From positions 21,928,387-21,992,386 of the forward strand of contig NC_052478.1 in assembly GCF_009730915.1 (NCBI RefSeq): a DNA stretch of 64,000 bases, written 5' to 3'. Source of the DNA: Dioscorea cayenensis subsp. rotundata (Eukaryota > Streptophyta > Magnoliopsida > Dioscoreales > Dioscoreaceae). How positions within the stretch are numbered: position 1 is the first letter of the stretch; each line of letters begins with the position of its first letter. The notes under the pieces are model-generated. The model ran no database searches and had not been told where the DNA came from. It was given only the letters and a program-made list of their open reading frames with translations. Made by a program: the position numbers and the translations under genes. Of this stretch, positions 12,289 to 23,961 are shown in pieces.

Positions 12289-15200
12289 TATCACCTGTCA
12301 TGTTTCAGATCTAAGGTTCATTTCATGGTCCACATAAGTGAACAGACTATAAAACAAATAAGAAGGTACGTCATGCAAAACAGTAGAAATATAAAGAAAT
12401 ATATCCATCCAAATCCAAACTTAAGGTGAGTATTTCATTATCTTTGAACCACCTCCATTCATTCACCATTTTAGTGATAAGTCTTGAAGTTTTGCCTTTT
12501 TTCATAAACGCTCAACATGCATGCATGATATGATGAGACATGCATAAAGCATGAGAAGCTAAGTGTCTCTGGTCCATTTCAATGCTGTGTTAAACCTTGC
12601 TTTTCTATCTATAATCAAATCATGTTGGTCCCATATATTCAATCCTGAGGCCATGAAAGCTTGGCAAGAGTGAGTTCAAACTAATGCATGGAGTTATCCA
12701 AGGGTTTTGGCCATGCATGTCTCCTCCTTGTCTCCTTCATCATGTCCTAAGTTACAAGCTCTTGATCCCCACACCATTAATAATTAATTTACATGCATGG
12801 AAACCTTTAAGTCAAGCCAACTGTGTGGTTTAATTAGAACCATGTAGATATATATATAGATATATATATATATATATATATATAATCTTTTCCTCATCAC
12901 TATAAACAATGTATACCTTTTTTCATGTTTCTTGTGTTCTTGATGAACAAAACACAAAAAAGATTGTGTTTGCTTCTTGTGTGTAGATAGAGATATACAT
13001 GGGAATGTTTCATTAATTATTCATTAATTTGATTATATTAATACCAAAGCTTGATTTTTAAATATAACTGTATTTTTATATTATCTCATGTTTGGATAAC
13101 AAATTGCGCAACCACTTACAATAATATATATATATAACCTAGCTATTATACGTCCTCTGTGGACGTTCATAGAACATCTTTGACATCTACAAAGAATGAA
13201 AAAATAGAAAAAAACAGGGTGTTAGATAAGAATGAACATGAACAATATTGGGTACAATAACTTTTGGTTGTACCCGGTGGATGAAAGAATAATTGGTTGA
13301 TTGTTAAGAGTTTTAAAACGGCAATGTTATTGTGCATCTTTACTTTTGATTATTCATTTAAAAAATGAAGTTGGACTAATGGGATTTGATAATTAAGTAG
13401 TATATATAGCAACTATAATCAAGCAGTTCTGATTGAAGGACTGTGTTACTGTACATATTATTTTTTGTGTTTATTCAATATTATTGATAGATTGAAATAC
13501 ATATATGGCCATTTGTCATTTTTAGAAAAAAGATGTAAATAAAGGTAGATAGGTGAGATTTATTTTAATACTATCCCGATATAAGATTATACGATAAAGA
13601 TAAAAATATTGTTAATAATAATTTTTTATTATGTTATTATTCATAAAATATTGTTCATATTATTTAATATTATTTATATTACAGTTTAAAAATATTATTC
13701 ACATAATGGGTGATGTACATATTAGATATAGATATAAAGATAGATATAGATATATGTGACCTTTCGTCTGTAGGGGACAGTTCCGGTAGCATCCAACGGC
13801 TGATCTCCCTTCCCCCGCATGATTTCCCTCCCTTAATATATATATATATATATATATATTATAATAACCCCTCATACACTCATACCCACCCCTCATACTG
13901 TTTTATAATATGGGGATTTTTACAAAGAAACTAAAGTTTAAAGTTGTCAAAATATTTCATAACTTTAACTAATTAAAAATAATAATAATATAAATTTGTA
14001 AACTTGAGAAATATAATTGTATTAAGTTGAAGATATATATTTGGTTGAAGAATTACAAAAAATAATATGTTTAATAATAATAAGTTTATATATGTTTATG
14101 TTCCCTGAAAATTTCTGAAATTACATTATTCTTACTTTCGTAACTAATATAAAATAATAATATTGAAATATTAACTTAAAATTGTGTGCATTATTTTTAA
14201 GATAAAAAAGTCAATGATTACTCCAATGACAAATTGATAAAAATCAAATGGAGCTCGGAGTTCTTTTCAGCCAGAGATACAGAGGTGGTGTCTTTACGGA
14301 ACATTTTTCTTCCTCGAGAGATGTCTAGTGTTGATAGTTTTGTCCCCTAAAAAATCTCTCTTTTTGGTTGGGCTCCTTTCTTTTTCTCAACTTTTGTATT
14401 TTTTTGGGTCATTGTAATTTGTTCTCCCACTTTTTATGGGTATGTGGCGTGTGTCGTTTTTTTTTGTTTTGCGCTTTTGTAATGAATGTGATTAATCTAT
14501 TTTTTTCAAAAAAATTATTCATTTATTATATTTATCTATTTTTTAAGAAAAAATAAAACAAATTACCAACGTTCTTTTTATAAACATTGTTTTTTTAACA
14601 ACTATCAAGAGATTTAAGTAACTTGAAAACCCCGGCCTTTTGCCATGCAACTTTTGAAAGAATGGATGCACCACCTTCTACAAGAAATCTACTCAGACCC
14701 ATTAAATAGTATTTAGGTCCGTCGTATTATATAAAGTGTTGATACAATACAAATACAGTGTTATTATAGTGCTTTTGACTGTTTGAAGTTTCAACCCTGT
14801 ACTTTACACATGCACTACTTGATAACACACCACTATGCTAACAAGTGGTTGTTTATGGATATTATTTTAATTATTTTTCATAGCCTTCCTCATATTCATA
14901 ATAATATATATATATATGTACACACACTGACACACACACAGATATTTGGATGGTAATGTTGTTTCACTGATCAACTTCAAATGTAGCTAAGAAAGGAACT
15001 ATCTGTTTTCTAATTTGGCACAAAACATCACAGTTCTCATGTGTATAAGAGCATGTCTATTTTTGGTAGAAAGAAAACCTCTTTCGAAACATTGTAAAAG
15101 AGCTTTGATCATCAACAAATTTTCAAATTTAATTCCTTTTTTTTTATTATTTTCAAACTAATATATAATTACATTACATTTATTACTTTATGTCATAAAA

Positions 15201-16021
15201 CATAGAACATCATGCATGCGTAATATATGAGATTTTTAAGAAGATGATAAACTATGAAGAAAAGTCATCAAAATTATAACCACACATGTCAAAATCAAAC
15301 GTGGCATTTCAGTCACCGCATTGCTTGCTTGTAATCTACCACATGTACATATTTTTTTTATAATTTTTTTTTTAACCAAGGAATTAAAAATTCTCATAAA
15401 TAATAATAATTATAATTTGGTAAGAAAATTAATTGATGTACATTTTGAGACAATTAATGACACACCTTCATACATCAGAAAAAACACAAAGCAAACAAGG
15501 AATATATCTGACCAAAAAATAATCATAACTAAGATAAAAACATACGATCAAACTACGACATGTGCAACAAGTACTTTGATAAAAAGCAAAACAAAAATCC
15601 ATTATTTTTTATTTTAATAAATACAAAAAATATATATACACCCAGGATATATATATATATATATATACACGGAGACAATAAAAATTTATCCATATATCAT
15701 CACTTGACCGATATAGAGAATTGAGTTATAAACTCACATTTATAACCAGAGCCCTTCCGTATTGTACATTTTGAATTGAGGTAATAAATATTCTGTAAAA
15801 TAAATTTTATAATGGATGTTAGTACCATTAAACAAAAAGTTTTTTTTTTTTTGGTAAAATCATAAAATTTTGAAGGTATTGATAACATCCTGAAGTTGAT
15901 TATTTTATACCAAGTAATTTTTTTTTTTGTCATTTTATTGTAGTTTGATGAAGTGGAATATATAGTGGAATATTGCCTTGCTATAATATAATATGAAAAA
16001 AAAGTATTATACCCTAATTGT
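12051..16021. other. Long AT-rich gene-poor spacer
   Basis: Nearly 4 kb with many (TA)n tracts (about 12255-12284, 12849-12885, 13838-13858, 15645-15668) and no convincing gene. Small open frames here are short and low in complexity. About 13755-13835 is a GC-richer patch with no homology I recognise. A LINE-like tail sits at about 14250-14510. Confidence 0.7.
14250..14510 (+). mobile_element. Possible 3' end of a LINE retrotransposon
   Basis: The segment is less AT-rich than its surroundings, T-rich on the plus strand, and ends in TTTTGTAATGAATGTG followed by T-runs and an A-run, the look of a plant L1-type 3' UTR with a degraded poly(A) tail. No reverse-transcriptase frame is present, so if real it is a 5'-truncated remnant. 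Confidence 0.3.
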
Positions 16022-16296
16022 CTTTCTATTTTTTTCTCATTTTTTTTTTATCATTCTACTCAGAAATGCTCCCGACTAATTTATTTATTTTTAAAAATGT
16101 GTCCACTTAGTTAGAAATGCTCCCAACTAGTCCCTATATTATTAAAAATGATCCAATTAGAGAGACTAAGTGGGTATATTTTTAAAAATATAGGGATTAG
16201 TTGAGAGAATTTTTAATTAAGTGGGTATATTTTCAAAAGTAAAATGACTAGTCAGAAATATTTTGAGTAGATGGGAAAAAAAAAGATAGCCAACGA
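16022..16296. repeat. Foldback (MITE-like) element made of four ~50-bp units
   Basis: From CTACTCAGAAATGCTCCC (16056) to the matching GAGTAG (16270) the sequence is an imperfect inverted repeat with arms of about 105 bp. Each arm itself contains two related units: AGAAATGCTCCCGACTA and AGAAATGCTCCCAACTAG in the left arm, with GTGGGTATATTTT twice in the right. T-rich and A-rich flanks extend the symmetry to roughly 16022-16296. It has no coding capacity. Terminal motif and target duplication are not clear. Confidence 0.65.
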
Positions 16297-16305
16297 CCAT
16301 TTGGC

Positions 16306-16500
16306 CTATCGAAGATCGGTCCCCTCACGTAGAGTGTTCGCCTCGAGTTGGCCGAGTCGGGCCCCCGAGCTCGATTCCCATCTCGCGTAAGGCTGAGGAC
16401 GACGATTCGGCTGAGTGAGCTGCTTCCCCACGCTGCTCGCCGGCTCCAGACATTGTCGCTTTCTCAAAAAATAAAAAAATAAAAAAATAAAAATAAAAAT
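16306..16500 (+). mobile_element. tRNA-derived SINE with A-rich tail
   Basis: A GC-rich block in AT-rich DNA. It opens with a tRNA-like head (CACGTAGAGTGTTCGCC as a degenerate A box, CCGAGCTCGATTCCC as a B box about 40 bases on), continues through an unrelated body ending in CAGACATTGTCGC, and closes with a long A-rich tail (about 16465-16500) of A-runs broken by single T. This is the classic plant SINE layout. It directly abuts the foldback element. Confidence 0.7.
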
Positions 16501-16759
16501 ACAAAGATTATTTTGGTGATCATACAAAAATGTATATATATATATATATATGGAGAGAGAGAAGAGAGAGAGTATGGAAAAATCATGTTGCATTAATTAG
16601 TTGGTTGTCGGTGAGTGATGGCAAATGGTAAATAAAGACAAAGTGAAGGGTGGTTATTCTGCACAATAACAAGGACTGAACTGATGATCATAAAAGAACA
16701 AGAACAGTCAACAGACAAGTCCCAACCAATTAGAACTCGACAGCATTCTTTATCAACTT

Positions 16760-16786
16760 TTCTCTCTCTCTCTCTCTCTCTCTCTC
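16760..16786 (+). repeat. (CT)n tract in the MADS gene's 5' leader region
   Basis: About 13 CT units, 147 bp before the start codon. CT-rich leaders are common in plant genes, including MADS genes; a regulatory role is only possible. Confidence 0.8.
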
Positions 16787-16932
16787 AGAGCTTCATTCAT
16801 ACATATTTTTTTTTTAATAATTCTCATCAAACTTCCTAACAAACAACATCTTAAATATTTCAACCTCTATTTGTAGCCATGTCTTGTGTTTGTGTGTGAG
16901 TAGTAGTACTAGTCCCAGAGAAAGAGAAGAAG

Positions 16933-18959
16933 ATGGGAAGAGGAAGAGTGCAGTTGAAGAGAATAGAGAACAAGATCAACAGACAAGTGACCTTCTCCAA
17001 GCGCAGATCAGGTTTGCTAAAGAAAGCACATGAAATCTCAGTCTTGTGTGATGCTGAAGTTGCTCTTATTGTCTTCTCCACTAAAGGAAAGCTCTATGAA
17101 TACTCAAGTGACTCCAGGTACACACACATACATATATATATACATGCATATTCTTTCATTGAAAATATATATATAGGTATGATAAAAGTTTTTCTTCTTT
17201 AAAAGTTATTCTTTGTTATCTTCATTCTTAATTGATCATCAAAACTTACATTTATCATATGGTTCTTGTTTTGCTTTTGTTCTTAGTTTGTATCTTTATC
17301 TTATACTGCTCATAATTCTCTATGTTTCTACGTGATTGTTATTAGTTTTAATGTGCTGGTGCAATATAAATTCATAGTTCATGTTCTCAGTGTTTTAAGT
17401 ACTCTTTCTCTTGTTATTTTATAGAATATTAAGGATGTTGTATTTAGAAAAGTTTTAGTAACTTGTATATATATATATATATATAGTAGACATTATTCAT
17501 GATCAGTTGTATATATATCATGATCTTCACTGTTGTGATTGTCAATGAGATGCAAACAGTTCTCTAATTAAGAGCTAATAGATAAGATGAATTTCATAAT
17601 TTATGAAATGAAAAGAAAATTAAACATGGCTGAAGTTTTAAAATTTTTTTGTTTTGATATGACAGTATGGAAAGAATCATTGAACGTTATGAGCATTACT
17701 CATATGCAGAAAAGGCTCTCTCAATGACAGAACCTGATTCACAGGTATTTTTGTCTATTTAATATCAATTTAATTTCCCTTTTGAGCTCATTTGAGAGTT
17801 GTTTGTTAATTACATGCATTAATTCTATGCTTTTTATTCAAGAACTTTTAATTTATATATATCACCACATGCAGCAATTGGTTTGCTAATTTGATTGTTA
17901 ATGCAAATTTAGGGAGATTGGTTCCTTGAATATGGTAAGCTGAAGGCCAAGATAGAGATTATCCAAAAAAGTCAAAGGTGATGTGATTTGCTATATATTT
18001 TGATCAAAGAATCAATGTTGAATTAATCACATATAATATCAAATTCATCCAATCACATGTGCATATATTATTATGTATATATACATATATGTATGATCAG
18101 ATGTGCATGTATTCTTCATTAATCCTGACAGGCATCTCATGGGAGATCAACTTGATACATTGGGTATAAAACAACTCCAACATCTAGAACAACAGCTTGA
18201 GAATTCCTTGAAGCATATTAGATCAAGAAAGGTAATTAATTTATAATTTATCAGAAAATTAAAACTAGTTTAGATAGTGCTACATGCATGATGTTTATAA
18301 TTAATGTTTCACTTTCAGAGCCATCTTCTATCAGATTCGATAGCCGATCTTCAAAAGAAGGTACATTTAACATCTAATTCATGAAATAATGTTCAATGTT
18401 TATAAAGAGAAGTATAAGTTTTGAGGAAAAACATTCTCTGTATATGAGCAGGAGAAGTTACTAATGGAGCAAAACAAACTTCTTGAAAATGAGGTATATA
18501 TGTTTGTCATCCATTGTTGATAATGAATTGAATGAAGTCTTCATGAATTAGTGAATGATATATACAAACTAAACAGGTCATGGAGAAGGAGAAAGCAAGA
18601 GCAATGGCAGAGCAAACACAATGGGAGCAGCAAAATCAAGCACAACAAACAACAAGCTGTTCTTCAGCACCTTCATTCCTTATAACAACGGACTCACTTC
18701 CCACCCTAAACATTGGGTATCTACAAACTTCTTCTTCTTCTAATGCACATACGAATGTATGGTCTCTCCAAACAATTTGCTTTACTGCATGCAACTCTTC
18801 CAGTTTTCACTGGGTTTAAAGAATTAACTTATCAATTCAACTTGATGATGCAGTAATTTTCAAGGGAGAGCAAATGAAGAAGAACAGGAAGGACAAAGGA
18901 ATCAGGTTCAGATTGCCAGTAGTAGCCTTTTGCCTCCATGGATGCTTCGTCCTCAATGA
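16933..18959 (+). CDS. FUL-like (VRN1/MADS14 group): AP1/FRUITFULL-clade MIKC MADS-box transcription factor
   Basis: Specifies flowering transition and inflorescence/floral meristem identity in the nucleus, by DNA binding to CArG boxes as MADS dimers and tetramers (family knowledge). Eight exons: 16933-17117, 17666-17744, 17913-17977, 18132-18231, 18319-18360, 18452-18493, 18577-18716, 18854-18959; the sizes 185, 79, 65, 100, 42 and 42 are the standard MIKC pattern. Total 759 nt, 252 aa. The MADS domain is [20 protein letters not shown] onward (1-60), followed by the I region, a K domain with leucine heptads (about 85-175) and a Gln-rich C-terminus. The end reads LPPWMLRPQ: the LPPWML FUL motif, with no farnesylation CaaX box, so FUL/paleoAP1 type rather than euAP1. 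Intron 1 is only 548 bp, short against the multi-kilobase regulatory intron 1 of cereal VRN1. Confidence 0.95.
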
Positions 18960-19513
18960 AGGATAAGATCAATACATGATCTATATCCACCTATCTATCT
19001 CTTTATATATATATATATATATATATGTATCATGTGTGTGTATTGACATAAATTCAAGTATTTTGTCTCTAGAAGTTTGTTTGTACTGATACTGTTTTGT
19101 CTATCTTCAGAGTTATATATATTTTCTATTTAAATATATATTGGTTTGGTGTTGTACTCCTCATGAACATTGTAAGGCTTAAACAGAGACAACAAATACC
19201 GAAGTTACCGGCCAGAATGTCCTTTTCTCATAATATATATATAAAAGCTGCCGGCTTTGGTTCATTGCACATCAAAGGAAAGCAAGATCAAACTCTCTCT
19301 CAGTTTGGGTGAGATCTCTGAAGCCTTCTTCTTTTTTTTTTTTTCATGTCTTGGCAATGTTTTCTCTTAGGGAAAGGCGGGGGAACTTGTGATTTTTGGT
19401 TTTTTCTTTTCTTCATGAAATAGTTTGTTGAAAAGTGTTGAATTTTAGAATATGGATATGTTAATTTGTTGGTTTTGAGGATCTTTAAATGGATTTGCAG
19501 ATAGTCAAGGCTC
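18960..19513. other. Spacer: MADS 3' UTR and leader of the DsbA-like gene
   Basis: Contains a (TA)n run near 19002-19026, then transcript leader for the next gene. AG at 19499-19500 may end a leader intron. No other gene seen. Confidence 0.5.
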
Positions 19514-20654
19514 ATGGCAAATTCAGTTCTTGTTACTACTTCAAAAAAGCTTATCCAAATAGATGTTGTTTCAGACACTGTTTGTGCATGGTGTTTTGTG
19601 GGGAAGAAGAACATAGAGAAAGCTATGGATCTAGTCAAGGATCAATTTGATTTTGAGGTTCTCAGGTTCTCTTCTTGCATTTGAATCAATATTCCATTGC
19701 TTTTACTCATTTTCCAATTGTTAGGTGAGATGGCATCCATATTTTCTAAATCCTTCTGCACCTAAAGAAGGTATAAAAAAGACTGATCTTTATAAGCTGA
19801 AATATGGGGTTGAAAAATCTGAAGCAACTTCATCAAGAATGAAAAAGGTACTGACTTCTTACATGTAAACTTCTTTCGATGTTTACTTTGCAAGGCCATA
19901 ACTTATAAATACTGAATTCTTGAAATCTTTGTAGGTATTCCAGGGTATCGGTCTTGAATATGATCCTTCCGGGCTCACGTATGTCTACTGTGTGTCTCTG
20001 TGTGTTCTCTAATTGTAAGCACAAAAAGGATGACAATTTGCAGTAACTTGTTGTGACAGGGGAAATACAGTAGACAGTCATAGGCTCATAGCATTGGCTG
20101 CACAGCAGGGCTATGACAAGCAAAATGCTCTTGTGGAGGAGTTGTTCTTCAATTACTTTTGTGAAGGGAAGTATGTTGGAGATCAGTAAGTGTTTTGGTG
20201 AATTGTTATATAATCTCTGTTAAACATATGCATAAGCCAAATAATGTGGAGATAAAATGGATATGATAAACTTCAATGCAGTCAAGTTCTTTTAGATGCT
20301 GCTGAAAAGGTTGGCATAGAAAGAGCTGCAGACGTGCTTGAAGATCCAAGCAAGCTGCTTGAAGAGGTTCATTTGTTTAGTTTTCTAGTTTCTTACTAAA
20401 TATCAAAAACTTGAATATGTGTTGGGCTTCTTATAGATCAACGAAGAGCTCGAGAAATATCCCGCTCGTGGCATGGGTGTCCCTCTTTTTCTGGTATACG
20501 ATTATTAATGTTTGTCAATGAATAATCTTCTGAATTATGATTTCTGAACTCATGTTTTCAATAGATAAATGGAGAGCACAAGATTTCTGGTGGCCAGCCA
20601 CCTGAGGTGTTCTTGAAAACATTTCAAGAAATAGCAGAGAATAGAACTACATGA
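19514..20654 (+). CDS. DsbA-like thioredoxin-fold oxidoreductase (2-hydroxychromene-2-carboxylate isomerase / GST-kappa type)
   Basis: Seven exons: 19514-19657, 19725-19847, 19935-19978, 20060-20185, 20282-20366, 20437-20493, 20565-20654; 669 nt, 222 aa. The N-terminus has IDVVSDTVCAWCFVGKKN with a CxxC pair at residues 24 and 27, followed by RWHPYFLNPSAPKEG, GLTGNTVDSHRLI and the cis-proline loop GMGVPLFLINGEHKISGGQP, all as in the FrnE-like DsbA family (Arabidopsis At5g38900 type). Predicted soluble, with no signal peptide. Substrate unknown; thiol-disulphide exchange is inferred from the fold and the CxxC. Confidence 0.9.
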
Positions 20655-20977
20655 ATCTGCTACAATTTACAGTATGAAACACATTTAAATCTGTTTTGGA
20701 GTCTTGAATTATGACTGTTGCACAATCTATCTTCTGTTATTGTAATACATGGTGACATGTGAGACCTTGCTTTGTTAATTTCAGCATGGACTTATATTTG
20801 TGAGGAATAAATCAAAGTCATTATGAACTTTATCACACTGTTAATTAGTTGGTTGTCACTTGAACATATGATTCACATTAAACATGCTACTCTTTGTCTA
20901 TCTAGTCCTTATTTAAGTCCCCATGAGATCACAGGCACACACATACTACACATGTGTTTGTGAGTCTAAACAGAATA

Positions 20978-21328
20978 ATGATGGAGAAGATGAAGGAAGG
21001 AAGGAAGGGACTAGGCGATGACATCGAAGATGTGGAAGAGTCCTTATTGGAGAAGCTGAGCCAGCTACTAGACTTGCTGGAAAAACTCTATGACTTCTTG
21101 GATGATGCCAAGTCTGTGATGTTGCGCCACTGGGTCTTGACCATGGCCCTTCCCATGGCCTTGATCATCCTCTACTGCTGCTATTGTCGTTGCAACAAGA
21201 AGAAGAACAAGAAGAAGAAGAAGAAGGAGAAAGCTGTGGAGAGGGATTACAACTCTGAGAGTGATGATCATAGAACTGAGTGTTGCTTGGACTTGCATTC
21301 ATGGGATTTCAAGGTTTCATGGTGGTAG
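20978..21328 (+). CDS. Small single-pass membrane protein with acidic head and poly-lysine tail
   Basis: Single exon, 116 aa from the first of two adjacent ATGs. Residues 1-50 are acidic and helical (DDIEDVEESLLEKLSQLLDL), then one hydrophobic segment (HWVLTMALPMALIILYCCYC, about 50-70), then a run of Lys broken by one Asn and one Glu, and an acidic/aromatic tail. The basic run beside the membrane predicts a cytosolic C-terminus. I do not recognise the family; short proteins of this style occur in flowering plants. The last codons and the 3' UTR are tandemly duplicated just downstream. Confidence 0.6.
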   Translation: MMEKMKEGRKGLGDDIEDVEESLLEKLSQLLDLLEKLYDFLDDAKSVMLRHWVLTMALPMALIILYCCYCRCNKKKNKKKKKKEKAVERDYNSESDDHRTECCLDLHSWDFKVSWW

Positions 21329-21491
21329 AGTTTAGCACATTAATCTATGTGTTTCTTGTCATCCTTCCTTCTTTGCAGCTAGTTATTAAGTACTAGCATT
21401 CATGGGATTTCAAGGTTTCATGGTGGTAGAGTTTAGCACATTAATCTATGTGTTTCTTGTCATCCTTCCTTCTTTGCAACTAGTTATTAAG
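21295..21491 (+). repeat. Tandem duplication of 96 bp (gene end plus 3' UTR)
   Basis: 21295-21390 and 21396-21491 are the same 96 bases with one difference (G at 21378, A at 21479), separated by 5 bases. The first copy includes the last 10 codons, the stop and 62 bases of 3' UTR of the small membrane-protein gene. One mismatch in 96 bases implies a young event. Confidence 0.97.
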
Positions 21492-21786
21492 TTAATGATA
21501 TAATCAATAACTGCAATGCCTTATTAGAGTTGAAAGAATATTTGTTATTTGATCAAAAATTGAAGGCATGTTTTTCACATTCTGCTCATGAAACTGAGTA
21601 AAAGAAATGAAAAATATGAGAGTTCCTCTGTCCTAATGGAAGCAACCAAGAAACTCTCCAATCTTGGCCATGATTTAAAGATTTTGTCTGATTGACCATG
21701 GTAATAAACTTCTATGTAAAAAAAGCAAGATAAAAGATAATACTGAAGCTCTGATACATTTATTATGATTTATTTCTGCAAATACA

Positions 21787-22450
21787 TTAATAGAGCTTGT
21801 GGAATAGAAGAGGTATGCCATACTTCGATTTTAATGAGAGACCGAAAACAGTTTGGTGCTTATATGCCGGTGATATGACAAATGCGAAGCTCTGCAACAC
21901 CATTGCTAGAACTATCTTGGCTTCAATCATTGCAAAGTTCATTCCCATGTAAATTCTTGACCCCAGCATGAAAGGCATGTAGGCCATTGGATGTTTTGAT
22001 GCCTTGGAAACTCCTTCAGCAAAGCGGCTTGGATCAAACTGGTCGAAGTTTTCGCCCCATTGTTATGGATCATATATATTCATGGTGCACTGCTATCATC
22101 AGCATTAATTTCTACATCAACACCAGCAGAAATAGTCAGGTTTCCAATCTTCATTTCTTCATTCCCAATCTTCATGACAAATGGGATAGGAGGATACAAC
22201 CTCAATGTTTCATGGATTATCATGTTTAGCTGCAAAATCAACAAATCTCAATGCAACTGAATAATTTTAGATCATGCATGGGTTCTTAAACTGCATTGCT
22301 AGTGAGCTTACTATTTTGAGCTGGTTTATATTTACTAAAGTTGGTCTTTGTCCTTTGAGCACTTGATGAATTTCCTCTTGAGCTCTAACTTTTATCGATC
22401 TCTTTGTATGATATATGTAACCTATTATCGATCTCTTCTTATCTGACAAT
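21787..22450 (-). pseudogene. Cytochrome P450 C-terminal remnant (CYP72-clan type)
   Basis: On the minus strand, successive P450 landmarks appear in order: AQEEIHQVLKGQRPTL then a donor-like site near 22310; ETLRLYPPIPFVMKIGNEEM (the ExxR segment, about 22150-22220); ENFDQFDPSRFAEG (PERF region); HPMAYMPFMLGSRIYMGMNF; and AKIVLAMVLQSFAFVISPAY to the end KYGIPLLF. Between ISAGVDVEINAD and the PERF region the frame is lost through a deletion or degeneration. The haem-binding loop FxxGxRxCxG reads FMLGSRIYMG, with the axial cysteine replaced by tyrosine. No N-terminal half was identified. Best read as a dead gene. Confidence 0.8.
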
Positions 22451-23961
22451 CACCACCATTGAATTTCTGAAACAATTACAAAATAATTACTTAATAGTAT
22501 TTAATTTAGTTACATGAAAGATCTGAAAAGAAGTATATATATTACAATAAAAGATACATTAGGATACATAGAGCTTGTGGACAACTAGACAAGAGAAGCT
22601 AAGAGAGTGTTCAACAGCAGTTATTGTTCTCAACATCTGTGACATTGCTTTCTTCTTGATCATGACTTCTGAAGATTTTATTATGACCAGTGGATTCAGT
22701 GGAACATGTTGATGGAAAATTTTCAAAGGTCCAGAGAGTAGTAGTGACACATTGCTGGAATGGTGTAACAATACCAACAGTTGATTATGATACAAAGTTG
22801 ACCATTGGAGCATGTTAGATGACAAGTGCGAAAAGTTTCGTTTTTATTAGTACCAGTCAGTGATTCCTCAAAAGCTTCCAAGTTTTACAATCTAATCACC
22901 AAAATTGTTATTAGTTGTGATGTCAATTTTGATGAAGAAAATATCTGCTCATGCACCAATAAAAGTGATGAAAAGCAATTCTCAGACGTGGAAGGCAAGA
23001 AGTAGACACGTCTCTGTATACAATTGTTTTAGCAGAAATATTTTACTTAATTTTTTTTCTTTAACAAATGCGGCCGTGCCCATAAATTAAAATCGATTAT
23101 TCAGTTTATGTATTTTATCACTCATCAATACAGGGTTTGAGTTACAAACACTCACTAATAACTAGAGATTTATTAGTACCATTGCGTCCATACTCTAAAA
23201 ATTTTTCAAAATATTAATTATGTATGTATTTTGTGATTTTTTTATTTGAAAAATAAATAATTTTAAATATTTTACATGTAGAAATATATATATATATATA
23301 TATATTTCTATTTATAAGCCTTAATAAATGATTCATGGGCAAGACAAGAGAACTGAGGGCTGTTTTGGGGAAAAAAGATTGTCTTAGAGCGGGTACATTT
23401 TGGGAACATATGAAAAAGGGTATTCTGGGAATTCAATTCATTGACAACTTCAGTGAGAGGGTTTTCACTTTCGGATTGGAAACGATAAAAACAACAACAC
23501 GATTTTTGGGGATTTTCTCTTTGGAGGTGTTGCTGATGAAGGATCCAATCCAAGCCTTGATCTTGGAGTCCATGCTTCTCATTTCGGAGATTTTTGATGT
23601 TTGATTCGTGTTTGGAAGTGGTTTTTTTCTTTGAATTCTTTGAATTGTTGGTAATGTCTTTAGGGAAAGATCCGACCTTGTTGGAGCAATCGTGATTGTT
23701 TTTTTTTAATTATTTTTTTCGAATTGTTTGGAATTCGGCCAAGTGTATTTGATTTCATCGATCAGTGAAAAGTCCAAATTTTGGGGCCTTTTTTTATATA
23801 TGGATCGAGAGATTGGTGAAAAATGAAAATCCTTGATTTAGATGTGATTGTTTTTAGGTTTTTTATTTTTAATAGTTTCTGGATCTGAGCAGATGATGAG
23901 AAATGAATGCTTTTGATCTGTTGATTTGGAGTGAGTGTTGAGGTTTGGCGAAGCGCCGGAG
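22451..23961. other. Spacer between P450 remnant and GAUT gene
   Basis: About 22559-22850 (minus strand) has a coding-like composition without a family I can name; it could be further P450 debris. A (TA)n tract lies at 23286-23306. About 23330-23960 is probably promoter and 5' leader of the GAUT gene. Confidence 0.5.

Noticed and set aside
13755-13835. GC-richer patch in the AT-rich spacer
   Set aside because: Too short and without motif or repeat support.
16306-16593. Minus-strand frame over the SINE
   Set aside because: Open by chance through the GC-rich SINE body; no gene features.
23335-23604. 89-codon plus-strand frame upstream of GAUT
   Set aside because: Lies in the likely leader/promoter; no family and no splice link to the GAUT frame.
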